In this document: positions 21,301 to 29,029 of the stretch, piece by piece | Layout: every line of letters begins with the position of its first letter | Numbering within the stretch: the stretch's first letter is position 1 | Origin: Emticicia oligotrophica DSM 17448 | Lineage (GTDB): Bacteria; Bacteroidota; Bacteroidia; Cytophagales; Spirosomataceae | Direction of reading: 5' to 3' | Length of the DNA: 64,000 nt | Assembly: GCF_000263195.1 (NCBI RefSeq) | Contig: NC_018748.1 | Span: forward strand, 3,224,001 to 3,288,000 | Translations under genes and position numbers: made by a program | Notes under the pieces: model-generated | What the model was told of the DNA's origin: nothing | Databases searched by the model: none | Seen by the model: only the letters and a program-made list of their open reading frames with translations

Positions 21301-24300
21301 ATAGAACAATTTTATGTACAGGAGAAACAGCAACATTAATTGCAACGGGCTGTAGTGGAAATGTGAAATGGAGTACAGGGGCAACAGGTAGTAGCTTAAC
21401 AATAAGAACTTCAGGCAGTTACACAGCCACGTGTATGAATAATTGTGGAGAAAGTAGTGCAAGTAATGTGGTAGTAATCACGACGGGCAATGTACCATCA
21501 TCACCATCGATTAGTAGTGATAGAGCAAGTTTATGTACAGGAGAAACAGCAACATTAATTGCAACGGGCTGTAGTGGAAATGTGAAATGGAGTACAGGGT
21601 CTACAGGTAGTAGCTTAACAATAAGTACTTTGGGCAGCTACACAGCCACGTGTATGAATAATTGTGGAGAAAGTAGTGCAAGTAATGTGGTAGTAATCAC
21701 GACGGGCAATGTACCATCATCACCATCGATAAGTAGTGATAGAACAATTTTATGTACAGGAGAAACAACAACATTAATTGCAACGGGCTGTAGTGGAAAT
21801 GTGAAATGGAGTACAGGGTCTACAGGTAGTAGCTTAACAATAAGTACTTCGGGCAGTTACACAGCCACGTGTATGAATAATTGTGGAGAAAGTAGTGCAA
21901 GTAATGTGGTAGTAATCACGACGGGCAATGTACCATCATCACCATCGATAAGTAGTGATAGAACAATTTTATGTACAGGAGAAACAGCGACATTAGTTTC
22001 AACGGGCTGTAGTGGAAATGTGAAATGGAGTACAGGGTCTACAGGTAGTAGCTTAACAATAAGTACTTTGGGCAGTTACACAGCCACGTGTATGAATAAT
22101 TGTGGAGAAAGTAGTGCAAGTAATGTGGTAGTAATCACGACGGGCAATGTACCATCATCACCATCGATAAGTAGTGATAGAACAATTTTATGTACAGGAG
22201 AAACAGCGACATTAGTTTCAACGGGCTGTAGTGGAAATGTGAAATGGAGTACAGGGTCTACAGGTAGTAGCTTAACAATAAGAACTTCGGGCAGTTACAC
22301 AGCCACGTGTATGAATAATTGTGGAGAAAGTAGTGCAAGTAATGTGGTAGTAATCACAACGGGCAATGTACCATCATCACCACTGATTAATGCGGATAAG
22401 GTTACTGTCTGTGGAAGTGAGGCAGTTACATTAACGGCTACTGGCTGTAATGGGCAAGTTGTATGGAATACTAATCAAACAGGAAGCATTGTCAAGGTTA
22501 CTCCAATGAGTAATATGGTTTATTCTGCAAAATGTATAGAAGTAAGTGGTGGATGTGAAAGTTTAAGTAGTTCGATAGAAATAAAAGTTAATAACATAAG
22601 TGGAAATTTACTTGTAACTGGTCCTACAGATGTTTGTGAAGGAGAAGAAGTTACCTTAAAAGCAAGTGGATGTAATCAGTTAGTTATTTGGTCAAATGGT
22701 GCGACTGGAAGTTCAATTTCAGTTATAGCAAATGCTTCTCAAACATATACAGCAAAATGTGTAAGTGCAAATCAAACAATTTGCGATTTCCCAGAAGGAA
22801 ATATCACGCTTAAAACTGTAGGAGGTTCATCAGAAGCAGGTATAACCACACGTTATTTATTATTAGATGAAAGTGGTAAAATTTTGAAAATAAATTCAAT
22901 ACCAACTTTTGCAGATGTATTAAAAGGTAATTATAGAGCTTCTGCAATTGCTTATTCTTCAAGTATCGAAGGTTTATCAATTGGAAATAATATTGAGAAT
23001 GTTATTGCTATATGTTTGGGTAGAACGAATATCAATTTATCTGTTTGTAATACTCCAATTGAAGGATGTACTTCTACAGGACAAATCGCTATAAATGTAA
23101 AAACGAAGCCAACGGCACCAAACATTATTGTAGATAAAACTAATATTTGTAACAATGAACAAGCCCAACTTAATGCAACGGGTTGCAATGGTAATGTTTT
23201 GTGGAATAATGGAGCAACTGGAACTCAAATTCAAGTGTCTGCCATTGGTAGTTATTTTGCAAATTGTCAAAATGATTGTGGAATGAGTGCTAACTCAAAT
23301 ACAATACTAATTGGCTCTGATTGTGGTGTATGTAAGGTTACTACTCCAACAATTACAGCGTCAAAAACAAATATTTGTAAGTCAGAAACAATTACATTGA
23401 CTTCAACAAATTGTGAGGGTACTATCATTTGGTCAAATGGCCAATCAGGTTCAAGTATAACGGTAAAACCAGTAACTACCTCTACCTATACGGCTGTTTG
23501 TAAGGTTTCCAATACTTGTATTAGTAAAGTATCAAATACAGTTCTAATCAAATTAGGGGTTGTTGATGTACCTACTTTAGCGTGTAGTACTACTTTAGTT
23601 TGTATTGGAGAAACTGCTACACTTAAAGCTTATGGCTGTGATGGTGAAGTAATTTGGTCAAATGGTAGTATAGGAACTACAATTTCTGTTAAGCCGGATG
23701 GATTTACAACTTATAGTGCCAAATGTAAAATTGGCGAATGTGTAAGTATAAGTTCAGAACATATTGCCATTCCAATTGGTCGTCCAAATCAACCATTTGT
23801 ATCTTGCCAAAATAGCGTTTTATGTTCAGGAGGAGAAGCTACGTTAACTGCCTCAGGTTGTGTTGGTATAATTGAATGGTCTGATGGCCAAAGTGGTGCT
23901 GTTATCAAAGTATCTCCGAAAATAGAGAAGACTATATATTCAGCAATTTGTAAATCAATAAGCGGTTTATGTGAAAGTCAAAAATCAAATGAGGTAACTG
24001 TAACAGTGGCAAAAGGTGTGTCTTCACCTAAAGTAATTAGTGAAATAAACAATGTTTGTCCATATAATACGGCAGACCTCAATAGTGCTATTTTAAGTGA
24101 ATCTACTTCAGAAGGAGGTCAAATGGAGTTTCATATAACAAGTTCTCCCAACTCTCCACTTGTGACAAATCCGAGTGTGGTTACAGCGGGTACATACTAT
24201 GTTTTTGAGAGAAGTGGCCTCGGATGTTACAGTGACTTTACAAGTATTAAAGTGAATAATAAAAACTGTGAAGGGGAGGGTGTCGTTGTTGAACCTGGTC

Positions 24301-25922
24301 GAGATATAGTTGATATAGCTGTGAAGAAAATTGCTTCTTCGAAGGAGATACCTTTAAATGAACTTGTAACATATAAATTGGTAGTTAAGAATGTTGGTAA
24401 TAATACGGCAACGGGCATAACTGTAAGAGATATTTTGCCAAATAGTTTAAAGTTTGAATTCGCTGGCTCGAATATTACCTATAAAAATGGAATTATCTTA
24501 GCTCCTATTGATACTTTGAAAGCAGGCGATAGCACTATATTTACCTATACTACAAGGGTTATGGTGGCAGGAAAAATTATTAATAAAGCTGAATTATATA
24601 AAATTAATGAAATAGATAATGTTTTATCAAACAATTCAAGTGAGTGTATTATTAATGACCCAATACAAAATCAAAAAATTGGCATTAGTAAAGTTTGTGA
24701 ACCGGCTATTTTAGTGAAAGATAAAACTTACGATGTCCCATTTGTTATTTATGTTACAAATTTAGGCGGAGTTGATTTGAATAATGTACAGGTAAAGGAT
24801 GATTTAGACCGTGCATTTGGTAATGGAGCTATAATCTTAAATGATACAATTAAAATAAATACAGATAAAGGTTTAGTAGCAAATCTAACATATACAGGTC
24901 GTGGGACAAATACTAACTTATTGATTGACTCCCTGAGTAGTATTAAAGTTGGTCAAAAATTAGCATTGAGATTTACAGTTAGGGTAGATTTAGCTAACGC
25001 AAATGTTTCAAATTTCTTTAATATAGCAGAAGCAAGTTCGGCAAATAATGTAGATACATCAACTAATGGTATAAATCCAGACCCAGATGGAGATGGAGAC
25101 CCAAGCAATAATGATGAACCTACTCCGATTCAATTTAAAATTAATACTATTCCAGATCAGCCTGCACTTGGAATTGCATTATCGGTTTACGATACTATTA
25201 AAGTAAGCAACACTTGCTATAAGGTCACATACTTAGCTTTGGTTAAGAACATTGGCGATATTCAATTGAAAAATGTTCAAGTAATAGACAGTTTAGCTAA
25301 AACTTTTGAGAAAAGTGAATCATTCCAATTAATTGGAAATCCTCGTACTGGTTTAAATAGTACTCTGAAAGTGAATCCTTATTTTGATGGGAAAGAGAAT
25401 GCTAACTTACTAATTGCAGATTCGACCAGTACATTGGAGGTAGGGCAAATAGATTCTGTATTTTACACAGTAAGTATTTGTAATGGAAATTACAAAGGTG
25501 AGTACGCTAGTAATGCTTTCGCGAAGGCAATTGGAAATGGTAAAATAGTATCCGATGTATCTAATGCAGGAGTAGAAATTAGAGTTGACGAAAATGATCC
25601 TACGGCAATAGAATTCCCAAGTAATATAGGCGAGCTGATTATACCTTCTGGTTTTTCTCCAAATGGGGATGGTAAAAATGATATATTCATCATTTCTACA
25701 CCAGTAGGAACAAATATAGAATATTTGGAGGTATATAATCGTTGGGGACAATTGGTGTACAAAGATAAGGATGGTGAAGTAGCGAAAACAGGCTGGGATG
25801 GCAAAAGTAATCAAGGGTTAAGATTCGACAAAGAAGGTTTACCAGATGGTACTTACTATTATGCATTGAAGTTGAGTAATGAAAAAGAGCAAAGAGTTAA
25901 TTTCTTTACTTTAGTAAGATAA
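14808..25922 (+). CDS. Giant SprB-like adhesin, main part with T9SS type B sorting domain
   Basis: The apparent start at 14808 is a GTG inside a repeat, so this is the continuation of the gene starting at 10623 (about 5098 residues if corrected). Order: last two repeats of array 1, with a local double frameshift (extra C at 15000, missing T at about 15032-15035) that garbles about 12 residues; a divergent repeat (15339-15545); a second Ig-like module; 19 repeats (15798-20165); three and then five copies of 73-residue Ig-like repeats; further Ig-like modules including a YLLLDES module; DUF11-like domains from about 24303 (VTYKLVVKNVGNNTATGITV); and a gliding-associated C-terminal domain (IIPSGFSPNGDGKNDIFII, YNRWGQLVYKD, GLPDGTYYYAL). 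The last is the type B T9SS signal (CHU_C). It probably encodes a cell-surface adhesin exported by T9SS. Confidence 0.85.
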   Translation: MKDGSGCVGSMTLTLVSNNSSLSLTGIQTSPSCGNSNGSVSLTATGGTGSYSYSRDGVNYFSTNRIQWFSSRYLQFYVRDGIGCVGNTTVTLVSNDSNISLVATQTSPSCGNSNGSVSLTATGGTGSYSYSRDGINYFSTNVFSGLVAGTYNFYVRDGSGCLGSTSITLVNSSSNLILSSVATCANGTSNVTLTATGGINPYQFNEGGSGFVSSNVFTNVSNGSHTYTVRDGQGCTATTSVEVNCPTECTSVPYRYCSGAQIEISASATSGYNNYQWYRNGEIIVGATSQSYTITSEGSYTYTADVSVGTSSCTGTLCCPIVVERYPEIVLTGIQTSPSCGNSNGSVSLTATGGTGSYSYSRDGVNYFSTNIFSGLVAGTYNFYVRDGIGCVGNTTVTLVSNDSNISLVATQTSPSCGNSNGSVSLTATGGTGSYSYSRDGINYFSTNVFSGLVAGTYNFYVKDGSGCMGSMTLTLVSNNSSLSLTGIQTSPSCGNSNGSVSLTATGGTGSYSYSRDGINYFSTNVFSGLVAGTYNFYVKDGSGCVGSMTLTLVSNNSSLSLTGIQTSPSCGNSNGSVSLMATGGTGSYSYSRDGINYFSTNVFSGLVAGTYNFYVKDGSGCVGSMTLTLVSNNSSLSLTGIQTSPSCGNSNGSVSLTATGGTGSYSYSRDGINYFSTNIFSGLVAGTYNFYVKDGSGCVGSMTLTLVSNNSSLSLTGIQTSPSCGNSNGSVSLTATGGTGSYSYSRDGINYFSTNVFSGLVAGTYNFYVKDGSGCVGSTTVTLVSNDSNISLVATQTSPSCGNSNGSVGLTATGGTGSYSYSRDGINYFSTNVFSGLVAGTYNFYVKDGSGCVGSMTLTLVSNNSSLSLTGIQTSPSCGNSNGSVSLTATGGTGSYSYSRDGVNYFSTNVFSGLVAGTYNFYVKDGSGCVGSMTLTLVSNNSSLSLTGIQTSPSCGNSNGSVSLTATGGTGSYSYSRDGINYFSTNVFSGLVAGTYNFYVKDGSGCVGSTTVTLVSNNSSLSLTGIQTSPSCGNSNGSVSLTATGGTGSYSYSRDGINYFSTNVFSDLVAGTYNFYVKDGSGCVGSMTLTLVSNNSSFNLTGIQTSPSCGNSNGSVSLTATGGTGSYSYSRDGVNYFSTNVFSGLVAGTYNFYVKDGSGCVGSMTLTLVSNNSSLSLTGIQTSPSCGNSNGSVSLTATGGTGSYSYSRDGINYFSTNVFSGLVAGTYNFYVKDGSGCVGSMTLTLVSNNSSLSLTGIQTSPSCGNSNGSVSLTATGGTGSYSYSRDGINYFSTNVFSGLVAGTYNFYVKDGSGCVGSMTLTLVSNNSSLSLTGIQTSPSCGNSNGSVSLTATGGTGSYSYSRDGVNYFSTNVFSGLVAGTYNFYVKDGSGCVGSMTLTLVSNNSSLSLTGIQTSPSCGNSNGSVSLTATGGTGSYSYSRDGINYFSTNVFSGLVAGTYNFYVKDGSGCVGSMTLTLVSNNSSLSLTGIQTSPSCGNSNGSVSLMATGGTGSYSYSRDGINYFSTNIFSGLVAGTYNFYVRDGIGCVGSTTVTLVSNDSNISLVATQTSPSCGNSNGSVSLTATGGTGSYSYSRDGVNYFSTNVFSGLVAGTYNFYVKDGSGCVGSMTLTLVSNNSSLSLTGIQTSPSCGNSNGSVSLTATGGTGSYSYSRDGINYFSTNVFSGLVAGTYNFYVKDGSGCVGSMTLTLVSNNSSLSLTGIQTSPSCGNSNGSVSLTATGGTGSYSYSRDGINYFSTNVFSGLVAGTYNFYVKDGSGCVGSTTVTLVNDNINPSTPLVTTNLTNLCVNEVANLTVSNCTGTVIWSTGSTQNSITVSESGSYSATCTNACGVSTRSNVVQISKGTSPVAPIIVSDKTDICVNEVANLTVSNCTGTVIWSTGSTQSSITVGESGSYSATCTNACGVSARSNVVQISKGTSPVAPIIVSDKTDICVNEVANLTVSNCTGTVIWSTGSTQSSVTVGESGSYSATCTNACGVSARSNVVQISKGIIPSAPNFAMESTICCEGSHVKLIATCSVGSIVWSSGETDAEIKVYKSGIYTATCINACGSVEGQKNVTIINVPPPMVAVITSSKPSICEGEFTTLTAIGCNGSVVWNTGVSGSIITVNKVGVYTAKCMNICGESLNSNELLISSSTRPSSPLISSDRTILCTGETATLIATGCSGNVKWSTGATGSSLTIRTSGSYTATCMNNCGESSASNVVVITTGNVPSSPSISSDRASLCTGETATLIATGCSGNVKWSTGSTGSSLTISTLGSYTATCMNNCGESSASNVVVITTGNVPSSPSISSDRTILCTGETTTLIATGCSGNVKWSTGSTGSSLTISTSGSYTATCMNNCGESSASNVVVITTGNVPSSPSISSDRTILCTGETATLVSTGCSGNVKWSTGSTGSSLTISTLGSYTATCMNNCGESSASNVVVITTGNVPSSPSISSDRTILCTGETATLVSTGCSGNVKWSTGSTGSSLTIRTSGSYTATCMNNCGESSASNVVVITTGNVPSSPLINADKVTVCGSEAVTLTATGCNGQVVWNTNQTGSIVKVTPMSNMVYSAKCIEVSGGCESLSSSIEIKVNNISGNLLVTGPTDVCEGEEVTLKASGCNQLVIWSNGATGSSISVIANASQTYTAKCVSANQTICDFPEGNITLKTVGGSSEAGITTRYLLLDESGKILKINSIPTFADVLKGNYRASAIAYSSSIEGLSIGNNIENVIAICLGRTNINLSVCNTPIEGCTSTGQIAINVKTKPTAPNIIVDKTNICNNEQAQLNATGCNGNVLWNNGATGTQIQVSAIGSYFANCQNDCGMSANSNTILIGSDCGVCKVTTPTITASKTNICKSETITLTSTNCEGTIIWSNGQSGSSITVKPVTTSTYTAVCKVSNTCISKVSNTVLIKLGVVDVPTLACSTTLVCIGETATLKAYGCDGEVIWSNGSIGTTISVKPDGFTTYSAKCKIGECVSISSEHIAIPIGRPNQPFVSCQNSVLCSGGEATLTASGCVGIIEWSDGQSGAVIKVSPKIEKTIYSAICKSISGLCESQKSNEVTVTVAKGVSSPKVISEINNVCPYNTADLNSAILSESTSEGGQMEFHITSSPNSPLVTNPSVVTAGTYYVFERSGLGCYSDFTSIKVNNKNCEGEGVVVEPGRDIVDIAVKKIASSKEIPLNELVTYKLVVKNVGNNTATGITVRDILPNSLKFEFAGSNITYKNGIILAPIDTLKAGDSTIFTYTTRVMVAGKIINKAELYKINEIDNVLSNNSSECIINDPIQNQKIGISKVCEPAILVKDKTYDVPFVIYVTNLGGVDLNNVQVKDDLDRAFGNGAIILNDTIKINTDKGLVANLTYTGRGTNTNLLIDSLSSIKVGQKLALRFTVRVDLANANVSNFFNIAEASSANNVDTSTNGINPDPDGDGDPSNNDEPTPIQFKINTIPDQPALGIALSVYDTIKVSNTCYKVTYLALVKNIGDIQLKNVQVIDSLAKTFEKSESFQLIGNPRTGLNSTLKVNPYFDGKENANLLIADSTSTLEVGQIDSVFYTVSICNGNYKGEYASNAFAKAIGNGKIVSDVSNAGVEIRVDENDPTAIEFPSNIGELIIPSGFSPNGDGKNDIFIISTPVGTNIEYLEVYNRWGQLVYKDKDGEVAKTGWDGKSNQGLRFDKEGLPDGTYYYALKLSNEKEQRVNFFTLVR
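15552..15797 (+). repeat. Ig-like module, copy 2 of the duplicated segment
   Basis: Near-identical to 11163-11408 at an offset of 4389 bp. Each copy opens an array of 231-bp repeats, so the gene carries two [Ig module + repeat array] units, which points to a segmental duplication. Confidence 0.85.
15798..20165 (+). repeat. Tandem array 2: 19 copies of the same 231-bp repeat, frame intact
   Basis: Copies start every 231 bp from 15798 to 19956 without any length change, unlike array 1. Variation is limited to a few alternatives: DGINY/DGVNY, NVFSG/NIFSG, VKDGSG/VRDGIG, GSMTLTL/GSTTVTL/GNTTVTL and SNNSSLS/SNDSNIS. Confidence 0.92.
20181..20837 (+). repeat. Three 219-bp (73-residue) Ig-like repeats in the adhesin
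   Basis: Copies at about 20181, 20400 and 20619 encode CVNEVANLTVSNCTGTVIW, STGSTQSS, SGSYSATCTNACGVS. Copies 2 and 3 are almost identical at the DNA level. Confidence 0.85.
21276..22370 (+). repeat. Five 219-bp (73-residue) Ig-like repeats in the adhesin
   Basis: Copies start at 21276, 21495, 21714, 21933 and 22152, each with CCATCATCACC at the start. They encode SSDRTILCTGETATL, SGNVKWSTGSTGSSL, SYTATCMNNCGESS. DNA identity is very high, indicating recent expansion. Confidence 0.88.
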
Positions 25923-25991
25923 ATCTCAAAACTGAAGTTAGCTAACAAAACTATTTAATAATCCGAATTAGTAGGTGTATTTGTCTGAAAT

Positions 25992-26030
25992 TATTGGTTA
26001 AAGGTTTGGTTTTCCACTCTTTAACCAATA
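25992..26030 (+). terminator. Hairpin after the giant adhesin gene
   Basis: Perfect 12-bp stem (25992-26003 with 26019-26030) and a 15-nt loop, 69 nt after the stop codon. No T tract follows, so termination is likely but not certain. Confidence 0.5.
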
Positions 26031-26108
26031 ATACTTTCAACAAAAGTATACTTGAAAATACTTCAGTTTTTATACTGTTTTTTTATTATAATTAAATTAA
26101 ATATCAAT

Positions 26109-27041
26109 ATGAAGAACGTGTTGTTTATTGTTTTAGCGTTTGTTTTTACAATAAAAGTGTGTTATTCGCAAGTGCCTGAGCCTATATCGGTTGGTTTTGC
26201 TTCTGTATCAACCCTAGATTGGAAAAAGATTCTGATTAATGTAATACGAACAGACAATATAAACGTAACTAAATATATTTACTTTAGGGCTGAAGATAAT
26301 TCAAACGATTATAAAGAAATTGGGCGTTCTAATTCAAATTCATTTACAGATATTAATGTGGATGTTAATAGTCGGTCGTATTGTTATAAAGTTAGCTATA
26401 TAGATAACAATGGGAAGCAAGCAGAATTATCTGAGCCATTTTGCAGTATTTATCTTTCTAATGAAAATGCAAATATTATTAAATGGACACCTTTCTCTAA
26501 ATTAAAAGATGCAGAACCTGTAGAATATTATGTTGATATTGTTAATAATAATGGTTCGATAAATCGTAAGACTTTGTTCAAAACAAACGAACTATCAGCT
26601 ACATTTAATAAAATTGATAGATTAGAACAAGAATTTGATATGTATGATGAAGCAAAAGTAAGAATCAGAGCAATTCAACCAACCTCTTTCAAAGTTGCTG
26701 GTATACCGTATGTAAACCTTCCTCTTGAGGTTTATTCAAATATTCTGACAATTAAACCGGCTCCATCTATTTTTCTCCCGACTGCCTTTACACCAAATGG
26801 AGACGGAATGAATGATGAGTTTTTAGCACAAGGAAAAGGCATTGTAGAATTTGAAATGGTAATCTATGATAAATGGGGAGGTATTATTTTTGAAAGTAAG
26901 GATATTACTCAAGGTTGGAGGGGTCTGCAACCAGATAATGATACACCCAGTATGATGGGTAATTATATTTATAAAGTAAAAGCGAAAAATAAACACGACA
27001 AAACCATTGAAAAGACTGGAGTTGTATCATTAATTAGATGA
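26109..27041 (+). CDS. Secreted protein with T9SS type B (gliding-associated) C-terminal domain
   Basis: 310 residues from the ATG at 26109. A TTG at 26052 would extend the frame, but the signal peptide begins at MKNVLFIVLAFVFTIKVCYSQ. Residues about 25-210 look like two fibronectin type III-like domains (YIYFRAEDNSNDYKEIG, SYCYKVSYIDNNGKQAELS). The last 90 residues are a CHU_C-type domain: IFLPTAFTPNGDGMNDEFLA, YDKWGGIIFES, GWRG, GNYIYKVKAKNK. It lies 186 bp after the giant adhesin, which ends in the same type of domain, so both are probably T9SS cargo. T9SS substrates with this tail typically need a PorP/SprF-like partner; none is encoded in this window. Confidence 0.8.
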   Translation: MKNVLFIVLAFVFTIKVCYSQVPEPISVGFASVSTLDWKKILINVIRTDNINVTKYIYFRAEDNSNDYKEIGRSNSNSFTDINVDVNSRSYCYKVSYIDNNGKQAELSEPFCSIYLSNENANIIKWTPFSKLKDAEPVEYYVDIVNNNGSINRKTLFKTNELSATFNKIDRLEQEFDMYDEAKVRIRAIQPTSFKVAGIPYVNLPLEVYSNILTIKPAPSIFLPTAFTPNGDGMNDEFLAQGKGIVEFEMVIYDKWGGIIFESKDITQGWRGLQPDNDTPSMMGNYIYKVKAKNKHDKTIEKTGVVSLIR

Positions 27042-27283
27042 TTTTTCGTTGATATTACAACTGAAAAGTATTTAAATTGTAATTCAGAAACAAAAATATA
27101 GAATAATAATATTGGGAATTGTAAAGTTACGTTCACAAAAAATGGCACACTGATTCTCGCTGAAAATGTAAAAATATCTGTGAAAATTAGCTTTGATAAA
27201 TCTAAAATCTTTGTGGTTTAAAATTTAAAACAACAACTTTTTTATTCCTAAAAATTTGAATAAAACTAAATTCATAATCATAG

Positions 27284-28534
27284 CTATTCATCAACAAATG
27301 ATAGATCACGACAAAAATCCTCTTTTATTTTTGAAATAGCCCATAAGGCAGCACAAAAGAAAATGAAGTCAAGAATAAAAACACTCATGAGTAAATCCTT
27401 AACAATTAAGTTTAGTATTGGGATTATAAGCGAAAATAAGAAAACCGATGCACGGCCTGCTCCAAATACTAAGGTTGTAGCCAATGCACGAATATTTGTT
27501 CCAAACTGTTCAATAGTTAGAGCCAAAAGCTCGAATTGATAAGTTACGAAGATTCCAAAAAGGAAATTAATTATTAAAAAACTATGAATGCTGGTAGGCT
27601 TGATAAAAGCGTAAATAGAAGCAAGGATGAGTAACAAAGTAATACAAAGTGTAATTGCTTTCTTTCTACTTTTGATTTTCTTGCTAAGTAAACTGATGAA
27701 AATGAGGCCTAATCCACCACCAATAGAAAAAAATAATAGGCTTTGTCCTGCACTTACTTTCAATTCTTTAAAATAAGTGGTTCCAACAAAAATCGAAGAT
27801 GCTGTTACTAAGTAGCTTGGTAAGATACAAATAATTAAATAATAAATTTTGCGTTTCCGAAGTAAAGGAAGAATTAGCGATTTTTTTAATTGATTTTTTA
27901 ACTGATTACTTTTTAAAAAAATATCCGATTCGAAGGTAGAGAATCTAAAAAACATAATTAAAAGTCCCAATAATCCACCCATGATGTAAAGAGTACGCCA
28001 GTGAAATGATTTCGCTAAAATACTCAGGAGAAACATGCCCATAAAACCACAAAATGCGATGAAGATAATTAGAAATGTACGTTTCTCTCGCGAGAAAATT
28101 TCGCAGATTAACACTAATCCGATTCCCAATTCAGAGGCTACACCTAGCCCAACTACGAATCGTAAAACTTGAAAAAGATAATAATTATGTACTAAACCAC
28201 TAAGGAAAGTTGCTACAGAGTATGTACCTACTGAAATGAAAAGCATAGCCATCCTTCCTCTTCTATCAGCAAGAGAACCAAATAGAATTACTCCCAAAAA
28301 TATACCAACATGCTGAATAATGAGTAATGTACTATTAGCCGAAGCTAACTGTGCTTCAGCAATTCCAAAATCTAAAAATGGCTCTTTTTTAAATACGTAG
28401 GTTAGGTTTACACAAAAAACATTTCCAAGATAACCCAAGCCTGCTGTTAATAAAGTAAGATGCCTTGGCATTAAACCTATTTTTTCCAGCTTCACAGATT
28501 TAAAATTTAAGTTAACTTGATTGTAAGTAAACAC
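27284..28534 (-). CDS. MFS transporter
   Basis: 416 residues from a GTG at 28534, or 395 from the ATG at 28471 (MPRHLTLLTAG), which starts just before the first membrane helix. About 12 hydrophobic segments are visible. The loop 2-3 signature GSLADRRGRMAML is the classic MFS GxLADRxGRR motif. RFVVGLGVASELGIGLVLICE in helices 4-5 resembles the metabolite:H+ and sugar symporter branch. A central hydrophilic loop (FRFSTFESDIFLKSNQ) separates the two halves. The substrate cannot be read from the sequence. It stands alone, with a TAAATTTG box upstream at 28610-28617. Confidence 0.85.
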   Translation of the reverse strand: MFTYNQVNLNFKSVKLEKIGLMPRHLTLLTAGLGYLGNVFCVNLTYVFKKEPFLDFGIAEAQLASANSTLLIIQHVGIFLGVILFGSLADRRGRMAMLFISVGTYSVATFLSGLVHNYYLFQVLRFVVGLGVASELGIGLVLICEIFSREKRTFLIIFIAFCGFMGMFLLSILAKSFHWRTLYIMGGLLGLLIMFFRFSTFESDIFLKSNQLKNQLKKSLILPLLRKRKIYYLIICILPSYLVTASSIFVGTTYFKELKVSAGQSLLFFSIGGGLGLIFISLLSKKIKSRKKAITLCITLLLILASIYAFIKPTSIHSFLIINFLFGIFVTYQFELLALTIEQFGTNIRALATTLVFGAGRASVFLFSLIIPILNLIVKDLLMSVFILDFIFFCAALWAISKIKEDFCRDLSFVDE

Positions 28535-28609
28535 TGTATTCTGGCTACTAAAAGTGACCTGTTTTATAATAGCTGAAAGATGTTAGAAGTTTAATTCTAA
28601 ATCGTCAAT

Positions 28610-28617
28610 CAAATTTA
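28610..28617 (-). promoter_or_regulatory. Bacteroidetes -7 box for the MFS gene
   Basis: TAAATTTG on the minus strand, matching TAnnTTTG. No TTG at the usual upstream distance, so only half the promoter is seen. Confidence 0.4.
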
Positions 28618-28660
28618 TACAAAAAATGTGTGAGTCTAGGTGAATTACCTTTAAGATTTT

Positions 28661-29029
28661 TTAGATTTTTTCAGTAGAAATAAATTTGGCTGTAAAAAAA
28701 TACAATAATAGGCCAATCAAAACACCAATACTATCAGCAAGAGCATCGTACCAATCAAAGTTACGATGAAACGATTGTGGTAAAATACCTTGCCAGAACT
28801 CGATAAAAATGCCATACAAAATGCCAATAATAAGTGTTTTTGCATATTGTCGAAAAACAAATTGATGGCAAAATGCCCAGCCTGCAAACACAATAAAATG
28901 AGCACTTTTATCATTTCCTTTGGGTAGTTGCTCACTAGGCATTGAGCATAAGATAAAAATAATGAGTGTGATGCAAAAAGCTAAATATCTATTGCTGAGC
29001 AATTTGTTTACTAATTCTTTCAATTTCAT
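28661..29029 (-). CDS. VanZ-like membrane protein
   Basis: 122 residues with four hydrophobic segments. The VanZ-family pattern is visible: SMPSEQLP after helix 1, DKSAHFIVFAGWAF in helix 2, ILYGIFIEFWQGILP in helix 3 and FDWYDALADSIGVLIGLLL in helix 4. VanZ-family proteins are small inner-membrane proteins of poorly defined role; VanZ itself raises teicoplanin resistance. The start codon lies 41 nt inside the end of the upstream decarboxylase gene, so the two are translationally coupled and in one operon. A teicoplanin role should not be assumed. Confidence 0.8.
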   Translation of the reverse strand: MKLKELVNKLLSNRYLAFCITLIIFILCSMPSEQLPKGNDKSAHFIVFAGWAFCHQFVFRQYAKTLIIGILYGIFIEFWQGILPQSFHRNFDWYDALADSIGVLIGLLLYFFTAKFISTEKI

